Shown piece after piece: positions 48,493 through 57,476 of a stretch of DNA of 64,000 bases (position 1 is the stretch's first letter; every line of letters begins with the position of its first letter). The notes under the pieces were generated by a model. The model saw nothing but the letters and a program-made list of their open reading frames with translations. It had not been told where the DNA came from and ran no database searches. Source of the stretch: Zophobihabitans entericus (lineage in GTDB: Bacteria > Pseudomonadota > Gammaproteobacteria > Enterobacterales > Orbaceae); assembly GCF_011745665.1 (NCBI RefSeq), contig NZ_CP050253.1, positions 905,418-969,417 of the forward strand, read 5' to 3'. The translations under genes were made by a program, and so were the position numbers.

Positions 48493-49410
48493 ATGGTAAA
48501 ACAAAGAACACTTAAACAAACGATCCAAACAACGGGTGTTGGTTTGCATACGGGTAAAAAAGTCACCTTGATTTTACGCCCTGCGCCAGAAAATACCGGT
48601 GTGGTGTATCGTCGTACGGATCTAAACCCTCCGGTCGATTTCCCAGTTGATGCGAAATCAGTTAGAGACACGATGCTATGTACATGTTTAATCAATGAAG
48701 ATAATGTACGTATTTCAACTGTTGAACACATCAATGCAGCATTAGCAGCACTTGGTATCGATAATATTGTGATTGAAGTTGATGCACCAGAGATTCCAAT
48801 TATGGATGGTAGCGCAAGTCCTTTCATTTACTTATTACTTGATGCGGGTATTGAAGAGCTAAATGCACCGAAGAAATTTATTCGCGTGAAAGAGAAAGTT
48901 CGCGTTGAAAATGGTGATAAATGGGCTGAAATTGAGCCTTACAATGGCTTTAAGCTAGACTTTACTATTGATTTTAATCACCCAGCGATTGATAGCAGTT
49001 CACAGCGTTATCAAATGGAATTCTCTGCTGAAGCATTTATGCGTGAAATCAGCCGTGCGAGAACATTTGGCTTTATGCGTGATATTGAGTATTTACAGTC
49101 ACAAGGTTTATGCCTTGGTGGTAGTCTTGATTGTGCGATCGTAGTTGATGATTATCGTGTATTAAATGAAGACGGTTTACGTTTTGAAGACGAATTTGTT
49201 CGCCACAAAATGTTAGATACCGTTGGTGATTTATATATGTGTGGTCATAACATTATCGGTTCTGTAACTGCGTATAAATCAGGTCATGCTTTAAATAACA
49301 AACTATTACAAGCGCTACTTGCTAATCAGGAAGCCTGGGAATATGTTACATTTGAAGATGAACAAAGCGTACCGGTTGCTTTAGGCACACAATCGCTAGT
49401 TCTGGCTTAA
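48493..49410 (+). CDS. lpxC: UDP-3-O-acyl-N-acetylglucosamine deacetylase
   Basis: A 305-residue zinc hydrolase (E. coli 305) performing the committed step of lipid A synthesis. Zinc ligands are the His in VEHINAAL (about residue 79) and the HKMLDTVGD motif (about 238-246). MDGSASPF is conserved. It is the last gene of the dcw cluster, with a strong terminator after it. Its presence confirms a Gram-negative envelope. Confidence 0.98.
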   Translation: MVKQRTLKQTIQTTGVGLHTGKKVTLILRPAPENTGVVYRRTDLNPPVDFPVDAKSVRDTMLCTCLINEDNVRISTVEHINAALAALGIDNIVIEVDAPEIPIMDGSASPFIYLLLDAGIEELNAPKKFIRVKEKVRVENGDKWAEIEPYNGFKLDFTIDFNHPAIDSSSQRYQMEFSAEAFMREISRARTFGFMRDIEYLQSQGLCLGGSLDCAIVVDDYRVLNEDGLRFEDEFVRHKMLDTVGDLYMCGHNIIGSVTAYKSGHALNNKLLQALLANQEAWEYVTFEDEQSVPVALGTQSLVLA

Positions 49411-49423
49411 GAATATAATTGAT

Positions 49424-49456
49424 AAAACGCTTTTGCCGAGAGGTGAAAGCGTTTTT
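49424..49456 (+). terminator. Rho-independent terminator after lpxC
   Basis: AAAACGCTTT pairs with AAAGCGTTTT around a 12-base loop and is followed by further T residues. It closes the mraZ-lpxC cluster. Confidence 0.85.
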
Positions 49457-49508
49457 CTTTTCTGCTAAATTAATTTGTCTAATTGATAATTATAAGTTGA
49501 GTACTACT

Positions 49509-50099
49509 ATGAAACAGAGTCACTTTTTTGCTCATCTTTCTCGCTTAAAGCTAATTAGTCGTTGGCCGCTGATGCGTAACGTCCGGACTGAAAATGTGTC
49601 TGAGCATAGTTTGCAAGTGGCATTTGTGGCTCACGCACTGGCTGTGATTAAAAACAGAAAATTTGCAGGTACTGTTAATGCCGAACGTGTTGCTTTAATG
49701 GCGATGTATCATGATGCATCAGAAGTATTAACCGGAGATATGCCAACACCTACTAAATATTATAATCCGCAAATCACGGTAGAATATAAAAAGATTGAGA
49801 AAATTGCCCAGCATAAATTAATTGATATGTTACCAGAAGAGCTGAGAGATGATTTCCGTCCATTTATCGATGACGACTTTTATGCTGAAGATGAACGGCA
49901 TTTAGTTAAACAAGCTGATGCGTTATGTGCCTATTTAAAAACAATCGAAGAGATGAGCGCCGGTAATAATGAATTTAAACTGGCAGAACAAAGACTGAAA
50001 AAGACCTTATCGGAAAGAAATAGCCCGGAAATGGAATATTTTATGTCAGTCTTTGTGCCAAGTTTTAGCTTGTCTTTGGATGAGATAACATTGGATTGA
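49509..50099 (+). CDS. yfbR: 5'-deoxynucleotidase YfbR
   Basis: A 196-residue HD-domain phosphohydrolase that dephosphorylates deoxyribonucleoside 5'-monophosphates. It starts [21 protein letters not shown] and continues very close to E. coli YfbR (199 residues). The metal ligands are in [21 protein letters not shown] and [10 protein letters not shown]. The frame is open to 49419, but the ATG at 49509 matches the family start; the longer frame would run through the lpxC terminator. Confidence 0.94.
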   Translation: MKQSHFFAHLSRLKLISRWPLMRNVRTENVSEHSLQVAFVAHALAVIKNRKFAGTVNAERVALMAMYHDASEVLTGDMPTPTKYYNPQITVEYKKIEKIAQHKLIDMLPEELRDDFRPFIDDDFYAEDERHLVKQADALCAYLKTIEEMSAGNNEFKLAEQRLKKTLSERNSPEMEYFMSVFVPSFSLSLDEITLD

Positions 50100-50134
50100 T
50101 AACACTTGATTTATAACACTTAATTTATAACAAC

Positions 50135-50161
50135 AAAAAAGAGGCAATGAGCCTCTTTTTT
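50135..50161. terminator. Bidirectional terminator between yfbR and the MFS gene
   Basis: AAAAAAGAGGC/GCCTCTTTTTT with a 5-base loop between convergent genes, with A and T tracts on both sides, so it can serve both strands. Confidence 0.9.
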
Positions 50162-50163
50162 AT

Positions 50164-51468
50164 TTAAGCGATTTTACGTATTAGCCAGATACATAACGCT
50201 GATATGATTAGTGGTAAACCAAGAGCTGTAAAATAGGACTCCATAGACCAGTTAGCTGCAATCAGTATTCCTGCCAGATAAGGTCCAATTGTGGCACCAA
50301 GTCGTCCGATTCCTAGTACAAAACCTGTTCCGGTCGTTCTGATTTCGGCCGGAAATACTTTTGGCGCTGTAGCATAAAGCCCAGCCATGGCACCAAAGAG
50401 TGTAAAGCCGATAAGAGTAATTAAACTGAGCAGAATAATTAAAACATTCTGGCTAAAACCAAATAATACTACAGCGACAAATCCAACAATTAGCATCACT
50501 GCGGTTACGACTTGTACTGAGTAACGTCGTGATAACCATCCGAGCGACAGACCACCAACAATTCCGCAGAGATTCATTAAAATAGAACCGGTGATACTAG
50601 TTTGTGTTGAGTAACCGAGGTTAACCAGAATTTTTGGTGTCCAGTTGGTTAAAAAGTAGAAGGAACACATCAACATAAAGTAGCTACAGCAGAGTAATAA
50701 GGTCGTTTTTAACATAGCCGGAGTAAACAGTAATTTAAAGGCATTCTGCGATTGCTTATTTGTTCTGCAGGTAACTTCCGGATAGCTTGTTTGTGTCGGT
50801 AGTCCTAATCTGACTAGTAATTGATTTAGTTTAGTTAAACGTTGTTTATTTTGGCTGTTTAATAAAAAATCTAATGATTCTGGTAACTGATAAATCACAA
50901 TGGGAATTAACAGTAATGAGAATGCACCACCAAAAAAGAATACATAACGCCAGCCATAACTATTAATCAGATATATTGATAAAATCCCTCCAACCATCGC
51001 ACCAACTGTATATCCGGCCGCCATTATACTAATAGCCAGTGAACGATATTGGTTAGATGAGTACTCTGCAACGACAGTATTTATGGCGGGTAAAATAGCC
51101 CCCATTCCAAGACCGGTAATAATTCTTAGCGTAATGAGCTGTTCATAACTATCGGAAAGACCGGAAGCAAACATACCTAAACTTAAAATCGCCAGACATG
51201 TTAAGACGATAAAGCGACGACCAAATTTATCAGCCAGCGGAGAGAGCAGCAAAGCACCTGCTACCATGCCGGCTAGTCCTGAACTAAATAATAATCCTAA
51301 CTGCTCAGGAGAAAGCCCCCATTGTGCTGTGATTGATGGGCCTGTAAAAGCAATAGCCAGAACATCAAATCCATCAATAAAGCTGATTAAAACACAGACT
51401 GTGACAGCAACAATCTGAAACAGGTTCATAGAACCTGTATGTAAACTCTGTCTGATATCAATATTCAC
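50164..51468 (-). CDS. MFS transporter, aromatic acid:H+ symporter (AAHS)-like
   Basis: A 434-residue inner-membrane transporter with about 12 helices. DGFDVLAIAFTGPSI in the first helix and LADKFGRRFIVL in the loop after helix 2 are AAHS-type motifs (PcaK, BenK, MhpT). IITGLGMGAILPAINTVVAEY is also typical. The start is GTG at 51468 behind a modest AGG site; an in-frame ATG at 51426 is an alternative. It lies about 30 bp downstream of the MetE-like gene and is probably transcribed with it, hence possibly under MetJ. Its substrate might be a methylated or aromatic compound linked to methionine supply; that is inference. Confidence 0.85.
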   Translation of the reverse strand: MNIDIRQSLHTGSMNLFQIVAVTVCVLISFIDGFDVLAIAFTGPSITAQWGLSPEQLGLLFSSGLAGMVAGALLLSPLADKFGRRFIVLTCLAILSLGMFASGLSDSYEQLITLRIITGLGMGAILPAINTVVAEYSSNQYRSLAISIMAAGYTVGAMVGGILSIYLINSYGWRYVFFFGGAFSLLLIPIVIYQLPESLDFLLNSQNKQRLTKLNQLLVRLGLPTQTSYPEVTCRTNKQSQNAFKLLFTPAMLKTTLLLCCSYFMLMCSFYFLTNWTPKILVNLGYSTQTSITGSILMNLCGIVGGLSLGWLSRRYSVQVVTAVMLIVGFVAVVLFGFSQNVLIILLSLITLIGFTLFGAMAGLYATAPKVFPAEIRTTGTGFVLGIGRLGATIGPYLAGILIAANWSMESYFTALGLPLIISALCIWLIRKIA

Positions 51469-51501
51469 AATATAAACCTATAACACTTTGTTAAAACTTA
51501 A

Positions 51502-52629
51502 TTACTTCTTGATTTCCAGATTACCCCAGACATCTTTAGCAATATCAACAACCAGTTGTAGTTTGGCGCGTTGTTCCGCTACTGTAATGTTATTGCCGTG
51601 AACTGTACTACTAAATCCACATTGTGGGGATAGAGCCAGTTGTTCAAGCGGAACATATTTTGCAGCTTCTTCTAGACGGCGCTTAATGTCATCCGGATTT
51701 TCAAGTTGTGGGAACTTGCTTGAGATCAGACCTAGTACCGCAATTTTACCTTTTGGAAGGAAACGTAATGGCTGGAAATCACCACTGCGTTCATCATCAT
51801 ATTCCAGGAAGTAAGCATCTAATTTCATTTCACTCAGTAGTGCTTCTGCCACAGGTTCATAATGGCCACTAGCGGCGTGAGTACTTCTGAAATTACCACG
51901 GCAAAGATGAATTGAAAGTGTAAGATCTTTTGGTTTTAAAGCCACGACTTTATTGATAAATTCAGCGTACTGATAAGGTAGTTTTTCCGGGTCATCACCA
52001 CGCGAACGTGCAGCCTCTCTCATTTTGTTATCACATAAATAAGCCAGATTGGTATCATCCATTTGTACGTGACGACAGCCTGCGTTATAAAGTGAAGTAA
52101 GTTCATCGGCATAAGCCTTTGCAACGTCGTCATAAAAATCTGGCTCCAGTTTTGGATAAGCACGATAATCAATACCTGCACGTCCGCCACGGAAATGTAA
52201 CATGGTTGGTGAGGGGATTGTTACTTTAGGTATTGAAGTTGGTGCAGCCTGACTTTTTAAATATAAGAAATCTGATAGCTGAATATCTCTGATATGCTTA
52301 ACACGGCTGGTTACTTTAATAGTTGGTGGGGATAGCTCTTCTTTACCATCAGCATTTTTAACAATCACTGGAATATCTGTAGTTACACCACCAAGTTGTT
52401 GTAAGAAATCAAGATGGAAATAGGTTCTGCGAAATTCACCATCAGTTACACTGTGAATGCCAACTTCTTCCTGAAATTTTACGATTTCGGTAATGGCCTT
52501 ATCTTCAACTGTTCTTAGTTGATCAAATGTAATGGCGTTATTAGCATATTGTTGACGCACCTGTAACACGTAGTCAGGTCTAAGAAAACTGCCTACATGG
52601 TCAGCACGAAAAATAGGTGATTGGCTCAT
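51502..52629 (-). CDS. Short MetE-like cobalamin-independent methionine synthase family protein
   Basis: A 375-residue protein resembling only the C-terminal catalytic barrel of MetE (full MetE is about 755), like Bacillus YxjG/YxjH. The complete zinc and homocysteine site is present: His241-x-Cys243 in SIHLCRG, Glu276 in FLEYDD and Cys337 in SPQCGF. DHVGSFLRP at residues 10-18 is a family start. Four tandem MetJ boxes lie just before the gene, so it belongs to the methionine regulon. The likely reaction is methyl transfer to homocysteine. The methyl donor is unknown because the N-terminal domain needed for folate polyglutamate use by MetE is absent. The following MFS gene may supply it. Confidence 0.85.
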   Translation of the reverse strand: MSQSPIFRADHVGSFLRPDYVLQVRQQYANNAITFDQLRTVEDKAITEIVKFQEEVGIHSVTDGEFRRTYFHLDFLQQLGGVTTDIPVIVKNADGKEELSPPTIKVTSRVKHIRDIQLSDFLYLKSQAAPTSIPKVTIPSPTMLHFRGGRAGIDYRAYPKLEPDFYDDVAKAYADELTSLYNAGCRHVQMDDTNLAYLCDNKMREAARSRGDDPEKLPYQYAEFINKVVALKPKDLTLSIHLCRGNFRSTHAASGHYEPVAEALLSEMKLDAYFLEYDDERSGDFQPLRFLPKGKIAVLGLISSKFPQLENPDDIKRRLEEAAKYVPLEQLALSPQCGFSSTVHGNNITVAEQRAKLQLVVDIAKDVWGNLEIKK

Positions 52630-52651
52630 TTTTTTATCCTTACAATTTATA

Positions 52652-52683
52652 AGACTTCTAGGTGTTTAGACGTCTAGATGTAT
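52652..52683. promoter_or_regulatory. Four tandem MetJ operators (met boxes)
   Basis: Four contiguous 8-bp units, AGACTTCT, AGGTGTTT, AGACGTCT and AGATGTAT, match the met box consensus AGACGTCT at 7, 5, 8 and 6 of 8 positions. They begin 23 bp upstream of the MetE-like start codon. MetJ binds such arrays cooperatively with S-adenosylmethionine. Confidence 0.85.
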
Positions 52684-52769
52684 TTAATCATATCGAAACA
52701 ATTTTATGAATGCAAATAAAATATTCATTTATTTATGAAAAGAGTTGAGTAGAAAAATAAAATAAAAAA

Positions 52770-52798
52770 TTGGCATCTTCGCTAAAACTGTATATAAT
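52770..52798 (+). promoter_or_regulatory. lexA promoter
   Basis: TTGGCA (52770-52775), 17 bp, perfect TATAAT (52793-52798). The -10 hexamer lies inside the first SOS box. Confidence 0.75.
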
Positions 52799-52803
52799 CA
52801 CAG
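52788..52803. promoter_or_regulatory. LexA (SOS) box 1
   Basis: CTGT, 8 bp (ATATAATC), ACAG, a perfect match to the conserved ends of the gammaproteobacterial SOS box, covering the lexA -10 element. Confidence 0.85.
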
Positions 52804-52806
52804 CAT

Positions 52807-52822
52807 CTGTATAAAAAAACAG
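52807..52822. promoter_or_regulatory. LexA (SOS) box 2
   Basis: CTGT, 8 bp (ATAAAAAA), ACAG, just upstream of the lexA ribosome site. Two closely spaced boxes match the arrangement at E. coli lexA. Confidence 0.8.
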
Positions 52823-52831
52823 GAATAGGAC

Positions 52832-53452
52832 ATGAAACCATTAACAGAGCGTCAACAGCAGATTTATGATCTGATTCGTGACAATATTGCCCAAACAGGG
52901 ATGCCACCAACCCGAGCTGAAATTGCCAATCAATTAGGCTTTCGTTCTGCTAATGCGGCAGAGGAGCACTTAAAAGCGCTAGCACGTAAAGGTGCAATTG
53001 AAATGATTGCCGGTTCATCTCGTGGTATTCGTCTACTGCTGGAAGATGATAAGGTGGAAGAAGAAGGCTTACCTTTAATTGGACGTGTTGCAGCAGGCTC
53101 TCCAATCTTAGCTCAGGAACATATCGAAGGTCACTATCAGGTTGACGCCGGTTTATTTAAACCGCACGCAGACTTTTTATTACGTGTGAATGGGATGTCC
53201 ATGAAAGATATTGGTATCTTAGATGGTGATTTACTTGCTGTACATAAAACACAAGATGTGCGTAATGGTCAGGTAGTGGTTGCACGTATTGACGAAGAAG
53301 TGACAGTTAAACGCCTTGATCGTAAAGGGAATAAAGTTCGTCTGCTGGCAGAAAATCCGGAGTTTTCACCAATTGAAGTTGATTTAACTTCAGCTGATTT
53401 TAGTATTGAAGGACTAGCTGTTGGTGTGATTCGTAATGGTAGCTGGATGTAG
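52832..53452 (+). CDS. lexA: SOS repressor LexA
   Basis: A 206-residue repressor and self-cleaving protease (E. coli 202). The winged-helix DNA-binding domain spans about residues 1-70. The autocleavage site is Ala88-Gly89 in VAAGSP, and the catalytic Ser123 (GMSMKD) and Lys160 (TVKRLD) are present at a constant offset of four from E. coli. AGGA precedes the ATG. The two SOS boxes predict autoregulation. Confidence 0.98.
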   Translation: MKPLTERQQQIYDLIRDNIAQTGMPPTRAEIANQLGFRSANAAEEHLKALARKGAIEMIAGSSRGIRLLLEDDKVEEEGLPLIGRVAAGSPILAQEHIEGHYQVDAGLFKPHADFLLRVNGMSMKDIGILDGDLLAVHKTQDVRNGQVVVARIDEEVTVKRLDRKGNKVRLLAENPEFSPIEVDLTSADFSIEGLAVGVIRNGSWM

Positions 53453-53490
53453 TTAGTATTTGTGTTATTGGTAGTAACATTATTTCAAAT

Positions 53491-53522
53491 AAAAAGGTTA
53501 GTAGAGATACTAACCTTTTTGT
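53491..53522. terminator. Bidirectional terminator between lexA and the AspT-like gene
   Basis: A 13-bp perfect stem AAAAAGGTTAGTA/TACTAACCTTTTT with a 4-base loop, located between convergent genes. Confidence 0.9.
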
Positions 53523-53533
53523 TTTTTAATTCA

Positions 53534-55228
53534 TTAACTTAGTAACATAATAAGTACCATACCCCAAATAGTTAGCAAGGTATTACCAATTGCATAAGTA
53601 ATGGTATAGCCAAGTCCTGGTACGTTGCTTTTTGCTCTTTCACAAATCATACCCAGTGCTGCCGTTGTAGTTCTGGCGCCAGCACAACAACCAAGTACTA
53701 AAGCAGGGTGGAATCTAAAGATATATCTGCCAACAAGCACACCAAGAATGAGCGGAACACTGGTTGCTACAATACCCCATAGGAATAGGCTAATGCCAAG
53801 TTGTTCAAGACCAATAATAAATTTAGGGCCTGCAGATAAACCAACCACGGCAATAAACACGTTTAAACCAACAGAATTCATAAACCATACAGTTGGTTCA
53901 GGAATACGACCAAGTTTTGGTCTGATGGAACGCAACCAGCCAAAAATAAGGCCAGCGATTAAGGCACCACCAGCGGTTGACAAAGTGATGGGTACGCCAC
54001 CTATTTTAATTACAACTGCGCCAATAAGTGCACCGATTGCTATGGCACCCGCTAAGAAGGCGACATCAGTCACGCTGGTCTGACGATCAACATAACCTAA
54101 ATCTTTAGCGAGTTTCTCTACGTCTTTAGTTAAACCCGTTAGTGTGACAATATCACCACGATGAAGCTGTGTTTTGGCCAGTACCGGAATTTCGGTTGCT
54201 ACTGCACCACGGCGAATTCGGCGGATAAATACACCTCTGGCTTCGATACTTTTTGAAATATCTTCTAATGTTTTACCGTCAAATTTCTTATTGGTAATAA
54301 AGACATCAATACCTTCAATCGGTTGTTTTAAGAGTTCCGGATTAGCAATTTCAATGGCATCTTCCTGATTATCAAAAATACTGACAATCTTTTGATGATC
54401 ACCGCCGATAATTAAAATATCGTTACTTTGCAGAACTTGTGAGGAGGTTGCAGTAACGGGTTTTCCTTGTCGTTCTAATCCTTCAATAAACATCATATGA
54501 TCAGGGAATTTTGCTTCCAGCTGTTTTATCGTCAGTCCTACAGCATAGTGATCCTGAGTGATTTTATAAGCTCTGAGCTCATAATCATGCCAGGCCGTTT
54601 CCTGACTCTCTGTATTTGATGTACTGCCAAATTCTTTCTCATAATCCTGACAGGCTTTGGCGATATCCACTCTTAAAAGGATAGGACCTAAGTAGGTGAG
54701 TAGTAGAGCAGAACCGACAGTACCAAAGATATAGCTAACGGCGTAAGCAACCGGGATTGAACTATTGATTTTTTCCAGTTCATCAGCAGAGAGATTCAAG
54801 CGACTAATCGCATCACTTGCCAAGCCAATGGATGCTGACATTGTTTGTGAACCAGCAAAAAGACCTGTAGACGCGCCAAGATTGTAACCAACTAATTTAG
54901 CAATGATAACCACAATCGCTAAGCTGAATATACACTGTACAATGGCAAATAGTGCCTGAGGAATCCCATTCTTGGCAACGCTTTTGACAAACTGTGGACC
55001 TATTCCATAACCAACAGCAAATAAGAAGAGAAGAAAGAAAATACTTTTTACGTTATCGGAAATGGTGATATCCCATTGCCCGATAATAATTGCACATATT
55101 AGTGTTGAGGTCACCGCCCCTAAACTAAAACCTTTATAGCTTTTGCCACCAAACCAATAACCAAAAGCGAGAGCTAAAAATACAGCAATCTCTGGGTAGG
55201 TTTGTAATGTTGACTTTAGCCATTCCAT
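53534..55228 (-). CDS. AspT/YidE/YbjL-family transporter (aspartate:alanine exchanger type)
   Basis: A 564-residue inner-membrane protein with two groups of about five helices flanking a cytosolic region. That region carries two TrkA-C (RCK_C) domains (about 210-285 and 300-375). FLLFLFAVGYGIGPQFV and LGCCAGARTTTAALG near the C-terminus resemble the repeated AspT motifs. AspT exchanges aspartate for alanine and consumes cytosolic protons when paired with a decarboxylase. The ATG at 55228 is chosen because GGAGG lies 5 bases before it; the frame is open to 55255. It is divergent from a glutamate decarboxylase, so an amino-acid exchange role in acid resistance is plausible but not proven. Confidence 0.8.
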   Translation of the reverse strand: MEWLKSTLQTYPEIAVFLALAFGYWFGGKSYKGFSLGAVTSTLICAIIIGQWDITISDNVKSIFFLLFLFAVGYGIGPQFVKSVAKNGIPQALFAIVQCIFSLAIVVIIAKLVGYNLGASTGLFAGSQTMSASIGLASDAISRLNLSADELEKINSSIPVAYAVSYIFGTVGSALLLTYLGPILLRVDIAKACQDYEKEFGSTSNTESQETAWHDYELRAYKITQDHYAVGLTIKQLEAKFPDHMMFIEGLERQGKPVTATSSQVLQSNDILIIGGDHQKIVSIFDNQEDAIEIANPELLKQPIEGIDVFITNKKFDGKTLEDISKSIEARGVFIRRIRRGAVATEIPVLAKTQLHRGDIVTLTGLTKDVEKLAKDLGYVDRQTSVTDVAFLAGAIAIGALIGAVVIKIGGVPITLSTAGGALIAGLIFGWLRSIRPKLGRIPEPTVWFMNSVGLNVFIAVVGLSAGPKFIIGLEQLGISLFLWGIVATSVPLILGVLVGRYIFRFHPALVLGCCAGARTTTAALGMICERAKSNVPGLGYTITYAIGNTLLTIWGMVLIMLLS

Positions 55229-55587
55229 AGCAGCCTCCAAATAAGAGAGATTCAAACATTAAAACTATTGTAATTCAAGATTGGGATTGGACAGGGACAT
55301 TATAAAAAATGAATGTTCGAGAGCAACCTTTGTATAATATAAAGTAATCTGATATTTTATCAATGAGCTTTTAGTGTGAAAATAAAGGAGGATAAAACAG
55401 GAAAATACACGTTTTAGCTATTTATGCGGTTCATCTATTCGACTTTATTTTTTACAATAAAAAAATAAACAAGTTTATGTAAGAGGCATATGATAGAAGA
55501 GATGTTACATCATCATAGTTTTAATGAGGTAACAAAATTCTCAAAGTTGTACCAATCAAATGAAATTTATTCAAGGAGGTGAATATC
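55229..55587. promoter_or_regulatory. Divergent control region between AspT-like gene and gadB
   Basis: About 360 bp, very AT-rich. It contains a 10-bp inverted repeat TTTATTTTTT/AAAAAATAAA (55444-55453 with 55460-55469) and a small frame that ends on the gadB ribosome site (55490-55582). A TACAAT (55453-55458) could be a -10 element for gadB but has no good -35. I cannot assign a regulator. Confidence 0.45.
55490..55582 (+). CDS. Possible 30-residue leader peptide of gadB
   Basis: The frame begins [11 protein letters not shown] and ends EIYSRR, with its TGA overlapping the gadB ribosome site AAGGAGGT, 5 bp before the gadB ATG. AAGAGG lies only 3-4 bases before its ATG, a tight spacing. Stop-on-ribosome-site geometry suggests translational coupling. 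Without comparison to relatives, chance cannot be excluded. Confidence 0.3.
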   Translation: MIEEMLHHHSFNEVTKFSKLYQSNEIYSRR

Positions 55588-56970
55588 ATGTCATTATATG
55601 TTGCTGATACAGATGTATATGGAGATGCCGATGCTACGAAAGTCCTACCAAAATATCGTATGCAGGAAAAAGGGATCGAAGGCGATGAAGTCTATCACTT
55701 TATTAAGGATGAACTCTTACTCGACGGTAATGCCAAACAGAATTTAGCCACATTCTGCCAAACCTGGATGGAAGATAATGTCCACAAGATCATGGATGAT
55801 TGTATTGATAAGAATATGATCGATAAAGATGAGTACCCGGCTACAGCAGAACTCGAAAATCGTTGTGTTCATATGTTGGCTGATTTGTGGAACTCTCCTG
55901 CCGCTAAAAAAACGACCGGATGCTCAACAACAGGTTCAAGTGAAGCAGCCATGCTTGGTGGTTTAGCAATGAAATTCCGCTGGCGTGAAAAACGTAAAGC
56001 TGAAGGCAAACCTTTTGATAAACCCAATATTGTGACCGGACCAGTACAGGTTTGCTGGCATAAATTCGCTCGTTATTTTGATGTTGAGCTAAGAGAGATC
56101 CCGGTTGAACATGGTCGTTTAGGCTTAGATTCTAAAGTTATTTTAGATTACATTGATGAAAACACTATCGGTGTGGTACCAACATTTGGTGTGACTTTTA
56201 CCTGTCACTATGAACCAGTTGCAGAAATTTGTGCTGCTCTGGATAAATATGAAAAAGAAACTGGTATTGATATTCCGGTCCACGTTGATGCTGCTTCAGG
56301 TGGCTTTATCGCACCGTTTGTTGAACCAGATATTGTCTGGGACTTCCGTTTACCGCGTGTTCTTTCAATTAATGCCTCAGGCCACAAATATGGTTTAGCG
56401 CCACTTGGTGTGGGCTGGATCGTCTGGAGAGAGTGGAAAGATTTGCCTGAAGATCTGATTTTCTGGGTAAATTATTTAGGTGGTAACATGCCAACATTCG
56501 CCTTGAACTTCTCCCGTCCTGGCGGGCAAATTGTTGCTCAGTACTATCTGTTAAGCCGTTTAGGTAAAGAAGGTTATCGTGCAATTATGAATAACCTTTA
56601 CCGCTCAGCTCAACATATTGGTAAAAAAATCACTGCACTGGGTGATTTTGAGATTTTCTTTGATGCAGACCCGAAAAAAGGGATTCCGGCTGTGTCATGG
56701 ACACTCAAGAATAAAAACGCTAAATATAGTTTATACGATCTTTCTGATCGTCTGAGAATGCGTGGTTGGCAGGTGGCGGCTTATTCAATGTTACCAAATA
56801 TGCAAGAGACTGTGGTTATGCGTTTAGTTCTGCGCCATGGTTTTAGTATGGATACCGCAGAGTTATTCCTTGAAGATGTTAAACGTTCTTTAGCCTATTT
56901 TGAAAAACATCCAGTGAGTGTGATTCAAACTTCAGGTGAAGTGAATGCGTTTAATCATGGTGGTAAATAA
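55588..56970 (+). CDS. gadB: Glutamate decarboxylase
   Basis: A 460-residue PLP enzyme converting glutamate to GABA with uptake of a proton, used in acid resistance (E. coli 466). The PLP lysine is Lys267 in [20 protein letters not shown] holds the Asp that contacts the PLP ring nitrogen, and [19 protein letters not shown] is typical. The C-terminal NAFNHGGK retains a His at the position of E. coli His465, which closes the active site at neutral pH. The ATG at 55588 has AAGGAGGT 7 bases upstream; the open frame extends to a GTG at 55579. No GABA antiporter gadC is adjacent, but an AspT-like exchanger is divergent. Confidence 0.95.
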   Translation: MSLYVADTDVYGDADATKVLPKYRMQEKGIEGDEVYHFIKDELLLDGNAKQNLATFCQTWMEDNVHKIMDDCIDKNMIDKDEYPATAELENRCVHMLADLWNSPAAKKTTGCSTTGSSEAAMLGGLAMKFRWREKRKAEGKPFDKPNIVTGPVQVCWHKFARYFDVELREIPVEHGRLGLDSKVILDYIDENTIGVVPTFGVTFTCHYEPVAEICAALDKYEKETGIDIPVHVDAASGGFIAPFVEPDIVWDFRLPRVLSINASGHKYGLAPLGVGWIVWREWKDLPEDLIFWVNYLGGNMPTFALNFSRPGGQIVAQYYLLSRLGKEGYRAIMNNLYRSAQHIGKKITALGDFEIFFDADPKKGIPAVSWTLKNKNAKYSLYDLSDRLRMRGWQVAAYSMLPNMQETVVMRLVLRHGFSMDTAELFLEDVKRSLAYFEKHPVSVIQTSGEVNAFNHGGK

Positions 56971-56984
56971 GATTATTCTGTAAA

Positions 56985-57022
56985 GTGACAATCTTATGGT
57001 ACATTAATCACAAGATTGTCAC
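56985..57022. repeat. Perfect 11-bp inverted repeat after gadB
   Basis: GTGACAATCTT (56985-56995) and AAGATTGTCAC (57012-57022) frame a 16-base loop, 15 bp after the gadB stop. No T run follows, so it is more likely an mRNA-stability or attenuating hairpin, or a regulator site for the next gene, than a complete terminator. Confidence 0.5.
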
Positions 57023-57046
57023 ATACTTAATATTGAGAGGATATCT

Positions 57047-57412
57047 GTGATTTGGTTTGCATTATTTGAGTTTCTGGGACTTATCGGTGCTTTACTTTTA
57101 ATTTACTTATATTGCCGTATTCGCAAACAAGCCTTTTGGTCATTTATTTGGCAGTATTTGAAGTGGGTTCTTTTAGGTATTTTAATTGTCTGGGCCATTA
57201 TCGCTTTAATTTGTATGAAGCCTCTTTATAATACGGCTCAGTGTTATTTTAGAGGTGTGAGTATGCACGCTGATACTAAGTATTCATGGTATTTAGGTGA
57301 ATGTCAGATTAAGACTAAGAGTGGCTCTTATGTCCCACTTGGCAGAAGCCGGGGCCTTCCGGAAGGTCCGGATGGTGAGCCAGCAGATGACTCTGATTTT
57401 TATGGTTACTAA
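57047..57412 (+). CDS. Small two-helix membrane protein of unknown function
   Basis: A 121-residue protein with two membrane helices (about residues 3-23 and 38-60) joined by a short basic loop. A hydrophilic C-terminal half of about 60 residues follows, with two Cys and a Pro/Gly/Asp-rich, acidic tail (GLPEGPDGEPADD). I do not recognise the family. It starts with GTG, with GAGAGG 6 bases upstream, 76 bp after gadB on the same strand and before a strong terminator. It may therefore be co-transcribed with gadB. Topology suggests the tail faces one side of the inner membrane; which side is uncertain. Confidence 0.65.
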   Translation: MIWFALFEFLGLIGALLLIYLYCRIRKQAFWSFIWQYLKWVLLGILIVWAIIALICMKPLYNTAQCYFRGVSMHADTKYSWYLGECQIKTKSGSYVPLGRSRGLPEGPDGEPADDSDFYGY

Positions 57413-57430
57413 TTAAGTGCTATTAATGAA

Positions 57431-57457
57431 AAAAAGCGAGGGATACCTCGCTTTTTT
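57431..57457. terminator. Bidirectional terminator between the small membrane protein and yfgD
   Basis: AAAAAGCGAGG/CCTCGCTTTTTT with a 4-base loop, between convergent genes, with A and T tracts on both sides. Confidence 0.9.
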
Positions 57458-57476
57458 ATTGTCTGCTTTTTTAGGT

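Noticed and set aside
53625-54083. Plus-strand frame of 152 codons inside the AspT-like gene
   Set aside because: Pro/Thr-rich antisense translation of a membrane protein gene; no family or start signals.
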